Made by a program: the position numbers and the translations under genes. Below, piece by piece: positions 57,219 to 64,000 of a stretch of DNA of 64,000 bases. This stretch comes from an uncultured beta proteobacterium (GTDB taxonomy: Bacteria > Pseudomonadota > Gammaproteobacteria > Burkholderiales > Burkholderiaceae_C): contig CAISLN010000128.1 of the NCBI GenBank assembly GCA_903886275.1, forward strand, positions 1-64,000, read 5' to 3'. A model generated the notes under the pieces. The model made no database searches and was not told the DNA's origin. It saw only the letters and a program-made list of their open reading frames with translations. Position 1 is the first letter of the stretch; each line of letters opens with the position of its first letter.

Positions 57219-58127
57219 TTACTTGCTGGTCTGCAGCATCTTCATGGCCGTGGCGATGAGGGTGGAGACCTCGCTCATGTTGCCGGGGATGATCAGTGTG
57301 GTGGTCGAATCAGACGCCACCTTGCTATAGGCCTCCACGGCTTTTTCGGCCACCTTGAGTTGCACCGCTTGTTCGCCGCCGGGCTGGCGGATGGCTGCGG
57401 CAATGCGCTCGATGGCGCCAGCGGTGGCGTCGGCCACGGCGGTGATGGCAGAGGCCTGGCCCTGGGCTTGGTTGATGGCGGCCTGCTTTTCACCCTCGGA
57501 GCGGGCGATAAAGGCCTCGCGCTCGCCGGTGGCGATATTGATTTGCTCCTGGCGGCGGCCTTCGGAAGCGGCAATCAAGGCGCGCTTGCCGCGCTCGGCG
57601 GTGATCTGTGCCTGCATGGCGTGCAGGATTTCTTTGGGCGGTGTCAGGTCCTTGATCTCGTAACGCAGAACCTTCACGCCCCAGTTCAGCGCGGCCTCGT
57701 CGATGGCTGCCACCACCTGGGCGTTGATGATGTCGCGCTCCTCAAAGGTCTTGTCCAACTCCAGTTTGCCGATCACCGAGCGCAGGCTGGTCTGGGCCAG
57801 TTGCGAGATGGCGACGATGTAGTTGCTCGATCCGTAGCTGGCACGCATGGCGTCGGTCACCTGGAAGTACAAAATGCCGTCCACTTGCAGCTGCGTGTTG
57901 TCGCGCGTGATGCAGACCTGGCTGGCGATGTCCAACGGGATTTCCTTGAGCACATGCTTGTAGGCGACCCGGTCCACAAAGGGCACCAGGATGTTGAGGC
58001 CCGGGGTGAGGGTGGTGTGGTATTTGCCCAGACGCTCTATGACCCAGGCGTGCTGCTGGGGCACGACCTTGACGCTGCGGCTGATGAAAATGATGGCGAT
58101 AACCAGAATGACGATTGCGATTTCCAT
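57219..58127 (-). CDS. SPFH/stomatin-like membrane protein
   Basis: 302 residues. An N-terminal membrane helix (MEIAIVILVIAIIFISRSVKVV) leads to an SPFH domain: PQQHAWVIERLGKYHTTLTPGLNILVPFVDRVAYK. Then comes a helical region rich in Glu/Ala/Gln (RRQEQINIATGEREAFIARSEGEKQAAINQAQGQA), the coiled-coil flotillin-like arm. This is the QmcA/stomatin type, thought to organise membrane microdomains with proteases such as FtsH. ATG at 58127 has an AGGA site. It follows an NfeD gene by 23 bases, the usual pair. Confidence 0.93.
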   Translation of the reverse strand: MEIAIVILVIAIIFISRSVKVVPQQHAWVIERLGKYHTTLTPGLNILVPFVDRVAYKHVLKEIPLDIASQVCITRDNTQLQVDGILYFQVTDAMRASYGSSNYIVAISQLAQTSLRSVIGKLELDKTFEERDIINAQVVAAIDEAALNWGVKVLRYEIKDLTPPKEILHAMQAQITAERGKRALIAASEGRRQEQINIATGEREAFIARSEGEKQAAINQAQGQASAITAVADATAGAIERIAAAIRQPGGEQAVQLKVAEKAVEAYSKVASDSTTTLIIPGNMSEVSTLIATAMKMLQTSK

Positions 58128-58150
58128 GGTGATTCCTGTGGGTTTATTAA

Positions 58151-58579
58151 CTAGGCTTTGTCTACGAGCAGGCGGTTGCCTATCAGTTCGGCCACCCGGT
58201 GCGCGCCGGGGCTGGGCATGATGCCCTGGCGATGGACGGCGGTCCAGCGCGCGCCACGGTAATGCACATCGGCCGTGCCGTCCGCGTTCCAGGCGTCCAC
58301 CTGCACGGTCTCTCCTATGTCCAGATTGACATTGGCATTGGCCTGGGCCGGTGGGTCTTGCTTGCGGCGTTGTGTCTGGCGCAGGTGCCAAGCCACCACC
58401 GCGCCGCCACCCACCACGGCCGCGACCACGATTTGCTGGGTCGTGCTCCAGCCCAAGTGCGCCGAGAGGGCTGCAGCGGCCAGGCCTATGGCCAGCATCA
58501 GCAGGTAGAAGGTTCCGGTCAGCAGTTCCACGACGATTGCGCCGCCTGCGACAAGCCACCAAAGGGTTGATTCAGCCAT
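58151..58579 (-). CDS. NfeD-like membrane protein
   Basis: 142 residues from ATG 58579. Membrane helices TLWWLVAGGAIVVELLTGTFYLLMLAIGLAAAALSAHLG and IVVAAVVGGGAVVAWHL are followed by a small OB-fold (VNLDIGETVQVDAWNADGTADVHYRGARWTAV), the NfeD C-terminal domain. NfeD proteins pair with SPFH proteins; the neighbouring stomatin-like gene confirms this. Its role is in membrane organisation or quality control, by family knowledge. Confidence 0.9.
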   Translation of the reverse strand: MAESTLWWLVAGGAIVVELLTGTFYLLMLAIGLAAAALSAHLGWSTTQQIVVAAVVGGGAVVAWHLRQTQRRKQDPPAQANANVNLDIGETVQVDAWNADGTADVHYRGARWTAVHRQGIMPSPGAHRVAELIGNRLLVDKA

Positions 58580-58713
58580 GTCCAAAGGGTCCTGTTGTGT
58601 TGACGACGCCACATTGTGGGCCAAAAGGTTTGCAGTGCAGCAAAGGATTCATCAGAAGTCCTTACACTTCGCGCCTATTTATTGATTTTTGCCCTGCTGC
58701 TGGAGCCCCCGCC

Positions 58714-60993
58714 ATGAAGTTTCGTTTTCCCATCATCATCATCGATGAAGATTTTCGCTCAGAAAATACCTCCGGTCTGGGCATCCGGGCCTTGGCACAG
58801 GCCATTGAGTCCGAAGGTTTGGAGGTGCTGGGCGTCACCAGCTATGGCGATCTGAGCCAGTTTGCACAACAGCAGTCGCGCGCCAGTGCCTTTATTCTGT
58901 CCATCGACGACGAAGAGTTCACGCCCGGCCCGGACCTGGACCCTGCCGTGCTGAACCTGCGCCATTTCATTGAAGAGGTGCGGCGCAAGAACCTGGATGT
59001 GCCCATCTATGTGTATGGCGAGACCAAGACCAGTCGCCACATCCCCAACGACATCCTGCGCGAGCTGCACGGCTTCATCCACATGTTTGAGGACACGCCC
59101 GAGTTTGTGGCGCGCCACATCATCCGCGAGGCCAAGAGCTATCTGGAAGGCGTGCAGCCACCGTTCTTCAAGGCGCTGCTGGACTATGCCGAAGACGGCT
59201 CCTACAGCTGGCATTGCCCTGGCCACTCCGGTGGTGTGGCATTTTTGAAGAGCCCGGTGGGCCAGATGTTCCATCAGTTTTTTGGTGAAAATATGCTGCG
59301 CGCCGACGTCTGCAACGCAGTCGAAGAGCTGGGCCAGTTGCTCGACCATGACGGCGCCATTGGTGCCAGCGAGCGCAATGCAGCGCGCATCTTCAACGCC
59401 GACCATTGCTTCTTTGTCACCAACGGCACCAGCACCTCCAACAAGATGGTGTGGCACCACACGGTGGCTCCTGGCGATGTGGTGGTGGTGGACCGAAACT
59501 GCCACAAGTCGATTCTGCACAGCATCATCATGACCGGCTCGATTCCGGTCTTTTTGAAGCCCACGCGCAACCACTTCGGCATCATTGGCCCCATCCCCAA
59601 GGAAGAGTTCCAGATCGCCGCCATCCAGGCCAAGATCCGGGCCAACCCCCTGCTCAAGGGCGTGGATGCCGAGACCGTCAAACCGCGCGTGATGACGATC
59701 ACCCAGTCCACCTACGACGGCGTGCTCTACAACACCGAGACCATCAAGAAGATGCTCGATGGCTATGTGGAAAACCTGCACTTTGACGAGGCCTGGTTGC
59801 CCCACGCGGCCTTCCACCCCTTCTATGGCACCTACCATTCCATGGGCAAAAATCGGGCCCGCCCCAAGACCGCTGTGGTTTACGCGACCCAGTCCATCCA
59901 CAAGTTGCTGGCCGGTATCAGCCAGGCCAGCCACGTGCTGGTGCAGGACTCGCAGACCGTCAAGCTGGACCGCCCGCTGTTCAACGAGGCGTATCTGATG
60001 CACACCTCTACCTCCCCGCAGTACAGCATCATCGCCAGCTGCGATGTGGCTGCGGCCATGATGGAGCCACCCGGCGGCACTGCCTTGGTGGAAGAAAGCA
60101 TTGCCGAAGCCTTGGACTTTCGCCGCGCCATGCGCAAGATCGATGAGGAATACGGCGACGACTGGTGGTTCAAGGTGTGGGGCCCGGAGAAGTTTGCCGA
60201 AGAGGGCATTGGCCGCGCCAGCGACTGGATTCTCAAGGGCGAAAGCAAAGCCGCCAAAACCGTCAAGGCCAACTGGCACGGCTTTGGCAAGATGGCCACT
60301 GGCTTCAATATGCTGGACCCGATCAAGGCCACCATCGTCACCCCCGGCATGGACCTCAGCGGCAAGTTTTCCAAGACCGGCATTCCGGCCAGCGTGGTGA
60401 CCAAATTCCTGGCCGAGCATGGCGTGGTGGTCGAGAAGACCGGCCTCTACAGCTTCTTCATCCTGTTCACCATCGGCATCACCAAGGGCCGCTGGAACAG
60501 CATGCTGACCGCGCTGCAGCAGTTCAAAGACGACTACGACAAGAACCAGCCGATGTGGCGCATCCTGCCGGAGTTCTGCCAGAAGCACCCGCGCTACGAG
60601 AAGATGGGCCTGGCCGACCTGTGCCAACATTTGCACGCGCTCTACGCCCAGTACGACATTGCGCGCCTGACCACCGATGTCTACCTGAGCGACCTGACAC
60701 CTGCCATGAAGCCCAGCGACGCCTATGCCCACATCGCACTGCGCAAGACCGAGCGGGTAGAGATCGACCAGCTCGAAGGCCGCATCACCGTGGGTCTGGT
60801 CACGCCTTACCCGCCCGGCATTCCGCTCTTGATTCCGGGGGAAGTGTTTAACAAGAAGATCGTGGACTACCTGAAGTTCGCCCGCGAGTTCAACACCCGC
60901 TGCCCCGGCTTTGAGACCGATGTGCATGGATTGGTGGAAGAGGTGGACGCGGATGGCAAAACGCATTATTTTGCGGACTGCGTCAGGCAATAG
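58714..60993 (+). CDS. Orn/Lys/Arg decarboxylase (biodegradative fold-type I)
   Basis: 759 residues, the length of inducible LdcI/SpeF/AdiA enzymes. A receiver-like wing domain (PIIIIDEDFRSENTSGLGIRALAQAIESEG) precedes the PLP domain with WHCPGHSGGVAF, the PLP lysine motif QSIHKLLAGISQASH and STSPQYSIIASCDVAAAMM. The C-terminal domain includes YPPGIPLLIPGE. Which amino acid is used (ornithine, lysine or arginine) cannot be told by eye. ATG at 58714 has a GGAG site 8 nt upstream; the long track extension before it is spurious. It makes polyamines or buffers acid. Confidence 0.9.
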   Translation: MKFRFPIIIIDEDFRSENTSGLGIRALAQAIESEGLEVLGVTSYGDLSQFAQQQSRASAFILSIDDEEFTPGPDLDPAVLNLRHFIEEVRRKNLDVPIYVYGETKTSRHIPNDILRELHGFIHMFEDTPEFVARHIIREAKSYLEGVQPPFFKALLDYAEDGSYSWHCPGHSGGVAFLKSPVGQMFHQFFGENMLRADVCNAVEELGQLLDHDGAIGASERNAARIFNADHCFFVTNGTSTSNKMVWHHTVAPGDVVVVDRNCHKSILHSIIMTGSIPVFLKPTRNHFGIIGPIPKEEFQIAAIQAKIRANPLLKGVDAETVKPRVMTITQSTYDGVLYNTETIKKMLDGYVENLHFDEAWLPHAAFHPFYGTYHSMGKNRARPKTAVVYATQSIHKLLAGISQASHVLVQDSQTVKLDRPLFNEAYLMHTSTSPQYSIIASCDVAAAMMEPPGGTALVEESIAEALDFRRAMRKIDEEYGDDWWFKVWGPEKFAEEGIGRASDWILKGESKAAKTVKANWHGFGKMATGFNMLDPIKATIVTPGMDLSGKFSKTGIPASVVTKFLAEHGVVVEKTGLYSFFILFTIGITKGRWNSMLTALQQFKDDYDKNQPMWRILPEFCQKHPRYEKMGLADLCQHLHALYAQYDIARLTTDVYLSDLTPAMKPSDAYAHIALRKTERVEIDQLEGRITVGLVTPYPPGIPLLIPGEVFNKKIVDYLKFAREFNTRCPGFETDVHGLVEEVDADGKTHYFADCVRQ

Positions 60994-61026
60994 GTTTACG
61001 TGGCCAATAAGTAGAGGCACACGTCC

Positions 61027-62277
61027 TTGCAAACCCCAACCGAATTTGATGCGGTCCTGAGCGGACATGGCGGCCTGGAGTACCTGGGCCTGGCGCCGTT
61101 CTTGCGCGCCAGCATTGCCGGCGCCGACCTGCGCCTGGTGAGCCAGCGACTGCTGGAACAACTTGAACAGCACAGCGCCAACGCCAACCTGCTGATGAAC
61201 CTGTCGATTGCCTTGCAGTGCCTGAACCAAAAGCCGCTGGGTCTGGAGTTTCAGCAAGAAGCCTTGGCCCTGCAACGGACCTACACCGTGGCGGCCCGCC
61301 TGCAACCTGCGCGCCTGCGCCTGTTGGTGTTGGTGACACAGGGCAGCATCCAGGCCAACACGCCGCTGGAATGCCTGTTGGAAGTCTCTGATATTGAGCT
61401 GGTCTTCCATTACGTGCTGGCGGGCGAGGCGTTGGCGCAACCCTTGCCTGCACATGACCTGCTGTTTGTCGGCATCTCGGACTCGGACGCCAACCGCCCC
61501 TTGCTGCAGTCACTGGTCCAGGCGCTGGCAGACTGGCCCTGCACGGTGCTCAATGAGCCCCAATACCTGCCCTTGACCGGACGCGACCAGGCCAGCCATT
61601 TGCTGCAGGGCATTGCCCACCTGTTGGCACCCGCCACCCAGCGTGTGTGCCGGGCCGGCCTGCAAGCGCTGGCCGCTGGAGAAGTTGCCGTCGCGCAGCT
61701 GCTGGCGGGCTGTGACTTCCCCCTCATCCTGCGTCCTGTGGGCTCCCAGGCCGGTGCCGATTTGCAGAAGATAGACAGCGCCCCAGACGTAGCCGCTTAC
61801 CTGGCGCTGTTGGACGAAGACGCGTTTTTCGCAGCGCCCTTTATTGACTACAGCGATGCTACGGGGCAGTTCAAAAAAATAAGGATCGCATTGATTGCGG
61901 GCCAAGCCTTTGTCTGCCACATGGCCATCTCGTCGAACTGGATGATTCACTACGTCAACGCCGGCATGTACGAGGAGGCCTGGAAGCGCGGCGAAGAGGC
62001 CCGCTTCATGAACGACTTTCCACAATTTGTGCGCAAACACCAAGTGGCGCTCGATGCCATCGCCCAGCGCATGCAACTGGACTATCTGGTGATGGACTGC
62101 TCCGAAACCCGTGATGGTGAGCTGCTGCTGTTTGAGATCGACCACGGCGGCGTGGTGCATGCCATGGACGTGGAAAGCATCTTTCCCTACAAGAACGGCC
62201 ATATCCTCAAGGCCAAGCGTGCCCTCTGCGAGATGCTCTACGCCCGCTTGGACCTGCAGCGCAAAAACCGGGTTTAA
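61027..62277 (+). CDS. ATP-grasp-like protein with helical N-terminal repeat region
   Basis: 416 residues starting at TTG 61027, the only start upstream because a TAG closes the frame at 61012. The first 110 residues look like a helical repeat domain (LLEQLEQHSANANLLMNLSIALQCLNQKPLGLEFQQEALAL, TPR-like). The rest resembles ATP-grasp: FPLILRPVGSQAGADLQKI, GQFKKIRIALIAGQAFVCHMAISSNWMIHYVNAG, LDYLVMDCSETRDGELLLFEIDHGG. Substrate unknown. It follows the decarboxylase by 33 bases on the same strand, so a joint polyamine/amino-acid conjugation role is conceivable but unproven. Confidence 0.7.
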   Translation: MQTPTEFDAVLSGHGGLEYLGLAPFLRASIAGADLRLVSQRLLEQLEQHSANANLLMNLSIALQCLNQKPLGLEFQQEALALQRTYTVAARLQPARLRLLVLVTQGSIQANTPLECLLEVSDIELVFHYVLAGEALAQPLPAHDLLFVGISDSDANRPLLQSLVQALADWPCTVLNEPQYLPLTGRDQASHLLQGIAHLLAPATQRVCRAGLQALAAGEVAVAQLLAGCDFPLILRPVGSQAGADLQKIDSAPDVAAYLALLDEDAFFAAPFIDYSDATGQFKKIRIALIAGQAFVCHMAISSNWMIHYVNAGMYEEAWKRGEEARFMNDFPQFVRKHQVALDAIAQRMQLDYLVMDCSETRDGELLLFEIDHGGVVHAMDVESIFPYKNGHILKAKRALCEMLYARLDLQRKNRV

Positions 62278-62320
62278 GCCCTTGCTGGGGTGGTTTCTGT
62301 ACATTCGCAGTATTCATGCC

Positions 62321-62347
62321 TCAAGATTGCTTCAGAATCTCCGATAA
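62321..62347 (+). promoter_or_regulatory. Sigma-28 (FliA)-type promoter of flaG
   Basis: TCAAGATT (-35) and TCCGATAA (-10) are separated by exactly 11 bases, matching the flagellar sigma factor consensus TAAAGTTT-N11-GCCGATAA closely. The -10 is about 90 bases before the flaG ATG. Confidence 0.75.
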
Positions 62348-62437
62348 AGAGACAAGCATGGTTGGATCCCGTTCAGATCGCCCCTGCGATGCCACCCCGA
62401 CCACGGGTGATTCCTGTTGAGATGACCAGAGCCCGCA

Positions 62438-62881
62438 ATGACCAGCGTTTCATCCGCCAATTCCGCATCCCGCTTGATCAGGTTTGCAGCACCTTTGGTG
62501 ACGCGCCCAGTCGCTGGCGTGGCGGCGGCCAAATCAGCGCCAGTGCTTGCCAGCAACAGCAATACCACCGCCAAGCCAGGGGAGTCCCCAACTGCTGCTG
62601 CAGCTACAGCAGCGGGCGCAGCACATGGGACTACGTCACCTTCCGGTGGGCCGTCCAAAGCCGAGCTGACTCGCCAACTGCACGCCCTGCAGGCCAAAAT
62701 GGACAAGCTCAATCCGGCGCTGGCCTTTGTACTTGACCAGGGCAGCGGGCGCACCATGATTCAGCTGACCGACCGCGCCACCCAGGAGGTGGTTCAGCAG
62801 TTTCCGTCCGAAGCGGCACTACAGATATCCAAGGCATTGGATAGCTATCAAAAGGGTCAGTTGATCCACCTGAAGGGCTAG
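62438..62881 (+). CDS. flaG: FlaG family flagellar protein
   Basis: 147 residues. A variable Ala/Ser/Thr-rich N-terminal half (about 75 residues) is followed by the FlaG domain: LTRQLHALQAKMDKLNPALAFVLDQGSGRTMIQLTDRATQEVVQQFPSEAALQISKAL. The pattern 'LN..l.F..d...g....v.D..T.evirqIPse..l.....' is typical of FlaG, which limits filament length and is secreted with filament proteins. A sigma-28 promoter upstream supports this. No flagellin or fliD gene is beside it in the window, so it is isolated from the usual fliC-flaG-fliD order. Confidence 0.85.
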   Translation: MTSVSSANSASRLIRFAAPLVTRPVAGVAAAKSAPVLASNSNTTAKPGESPTAAAATAAGAAHGTTSPSGGPSKAELTRQLHALQAKMDKLNPALAFVLDQGSGRTMIQLTDRATQEVVQQFPSEAALQISKALDSYQKGQLIHLKG

Positions 62882-62885
62882 TTCA

Positions 62886-62918
62886 CAAAAAAAGAGCGCT
62901 CCAGGCGCTCTTTTTTTT
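62886..62918. terminator. Bidirectional terminator after flaG
   Basis: GAGCGC-TCCAG-GCGCTC with A-run before and T-run after ends flaG, and also serves the convergent minus-strand gene. A second perfect stem GCCCGCCG-CCTA-CGGCGGGC (62936-62955) lies between. Confidence 0.88.
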
Positions 62919-62973
62919 GGCGTTGCGCTGTATCAGCCCGCCGCCTACGGCGGGCGCGGCGCCGCTGGCGGTT

Positions 62974-64000
62974 TTATGCGTGCAGCAAATTGAGTTGCTT
63001 GGCAATGATGTCATGGTTGAGCCACAGCACCGGGCCTGTGGGCGCTGAGGATTCGCGAAAGATCAACGGGCCGGTGGCCTCAATCACCAGGGTGCTGAGC
63101 AGGTCGGTGATCAAGGCCTTGTTGTCCTTGTGCATCTTTTGCACCTCGTCCGAAGTGCCTATGGTCAGGTCGGCCTGCGGTTGGCTGTTGGGCATGGGCC
63201 AGGCGACGAAATTGCGAAAGGGCAGCATCACCGGATTGCGCTGGAAGTCCAGCACCTTGGCCAGCACGTCATCGAGCGTGATGCCTTCTGCCAGCAGGGC
63301 TTCGCAGGCCAGCCATTGGGCCTGTGCCCAAGTGCTGCCGTTCTCTTTTTTCAGGGCGTTGAGCAGTGGAATCAGCGGCAACTCCACACCGGCAAAGATG
63401 TCAGAGGAGTTGGTGCGGATTTCGGGGCAGTTGTAAACCGTGGCCTTGATGCCTTTGTTCCAGGCATCGGCGGCAATGCGCTCCAGGCGCATCTTTGCCA
63501 GGCCTTGTGTGTAGTTGGTATAGGTCTGCCAGTGGTAGCTGTCGTCGATGAGGATTTCGGTACCGTGGTAGCCGTAGGCCGAGTAGCGCACCTGCGCGCC
63601 GGAGCTTTCAGCACGGGCGCGAATAGTGGCGCTGGCTTCAATCAGGTGGCCAAAGGTGTTGGCCGACACTTCATCGAAGTTCTTCAAAATCAGTTTGCCC
63701 AGATCGCTGTCGAGCAGGGTCTGCGAGGACATAAAGCGCTCGCCACGGCCCTTGTAAACGCGGTTGGCAATGGCCAAAAACACCTTGGCCTTGGGGATGC
63801 CGCCAGCCATGGTGTGGGCAAAGAACACATTGCGGCCTTGTGGGATCATGCCACCCAGGGTGGCCATCACTTGCGCCAGCGCATCGGTGAATCGCTTGAC
63901 GCCTACGGCCTGGCATTTCTCGATATGCGCCCAGTCCAGCTTGTCCTCGGTCCAGCTCTTGAGGGTCAGACTGCCCAGCAGCTCGGTGGGGGTAGGCTCG
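62974..64000 (-). CDS. Conserved protein, possibly FabMG-type enoyl-ACP reductase; 5' end outside the window
   Basis: At least 341 residues; the open frame runs past 64000, and the ATG/GTG near 63870 given by the track is internal. The visible part has TELLGSLTLKSWTEDKLDWAHIEKCQAVGV, GGMIPQGRNVFFAHTMAGGIPKAKVFLAIANRVYKG, YSAYGYHGTEILIDDSYHWQTYTNYTQGLAKMRL and ends LWLNHDIIAKQLNLLHA. The family came to mind as the metagenomic triclosan-resistant FabMG group, but I cannot confirm it, and no simple Rossmann signature is seen in this part. No signal or membrane helix is visible. Treat the function as unknown. Confidence 0.45.
   Translation of the reverse strand, partial: EPTPTELLGSLTLKSWTEDKLDWAHIEKCQAVGVKRFTDALAQVMATLGGMIPQGRNVFFAHTMAGGIPKAKVFLAIANRVYKGRGERFMSSQTLLDSDLGKLILKNFDEVSANTFGHLIEASATIRARAESSGAQVRYSAYGYHGTEILIDDSYHWQTYTNYTQGLAKMRLERIAADAWNKGIKATVYNCPEIRTNSSDIFAGVELPLIPLLNALKKENGSTWAQAQWLACEALLAEGITLDDVLAKVLDFQRNPVMLPFRNFVAWPMPNSQPQADLTIGTSDEVQKMHKDNKALITDLLSTLVIEATGPLIFRESSAPTGPVLWLNHDIIAKQLNLLHA

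Noticed and set aside
58714-60993. Assignment of the decarboxylase as specifically lysine or ornithine decarboxylase
   Set aside because: The family residues that decide the substrate cannot be judged by eye.
58759-61455. 898-codon minus-strand ORF opposite the decarboxylase
   Set aside because: It is the antisense frame of a clear PLP decarboxylase plus the next gene; composition is His/Gly/Ala-rich without motifs, as usual in high-GC shadows.
1-64000. CRISPR arrays, rRNA genes or prophage cassettes
   Set aside because: No regularly spaced repeats, rRNA segments or phage structural genes were seen anywhere in the window.

Overview
The window looks like a chromosomal stretch of a high-GC betaproteobacterium, order Burkholderiales, most likely Comamonadaceae (Rhodoferax/Polaromonas-like). 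This rests on gene content and style: an APS-reductase-type sulfate assimilation operon with a DUF934 gene, an ArgA-type N-acetylglutamate synthase, a CysB-type LysR regulator, TamA/TamB, MnmC and HrpA of proteobacterial type, GTG/TTG starts and many 4-nt ATGA overlaps. No species-level call is possible by eye.

Layout. 1-1.76 kb is an accessory edge: the N-terminus of a type VI secretion VgrG, a DUF29 gene, an IS66 transposase remnant, palindromic repeats and tRNA-Asn. 1.8-9.5 kb is sulfur assimilation on the minus strand (TauE/SafE exporter, cysI, DUF934, cysH, cysD, cysN), followed by ferredoxin fdxA and a ferredoxin-NADP reductase. 9.6-11.7 kb holds a Tat-exported PhoX-type lipoprotein phosphatase with a Pho-box-like repeat upstream. 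11.7-20.3 kb is a nucleoside and pseudouridine salvage region: nucleoside hydrolase and ribokinase on the minus strand, divergent from psuK, psuG and a BMP-type nucleoside ABC importer. 20.5-22.5 kb carries a TAXI-type binding protein and a hypothetical gene.

22.8-25.4 kb is the most unusual module: a DUF3696-type ABC/AAA ATPase, a PIN-like nuclease overlapping it by 4 nt, and an RNA ligase 13 nt further on. It is a candidate RNA cleavage-and-repair or defence cassette. 25.4-49.8 kb is mostly core: mnmC, yggX, tamA-tamB, dsbB, argA, a CapA-like phosphoesterase, a vapBC pair, hrpA, a YciI-like gene, a methionine-type aminotransferase with cysB, cbiX-lptG-lptF, pepA, holC and tRNA-Ser. 50.2-57.1 kb is accessory-looking: a small hypothetical gene, an orphan membrane histidine kinase, a 520-base stretch without a convincing gene, and a 1514-residue SF1 helicase with a C-terminal PD-(D/E)XK-like nuclease, translationally coupled to a 33-codon ORF. 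57.2-64 kb holds an SPFH/NfeD pair, a large PLP amino-acid decarboxylase, an ATP-grasp-like protein, an isolated flaG behind a sigma-28-like promoter, and a truncated gene at the window edge.

Functional links: CysB (43 kb), the cys operon (3-9 kb) and the sirohydrochlorin chelatase (45 kb, making siroheme for CysI) belong to one physiological network. The salvage cluster is nearly self-contained: import, hydrolysis, and phosphorylation of ribose or pseudouridine. All starts were chosen by eye from overlaps, ribosome binding sites and family length; no database search was run.
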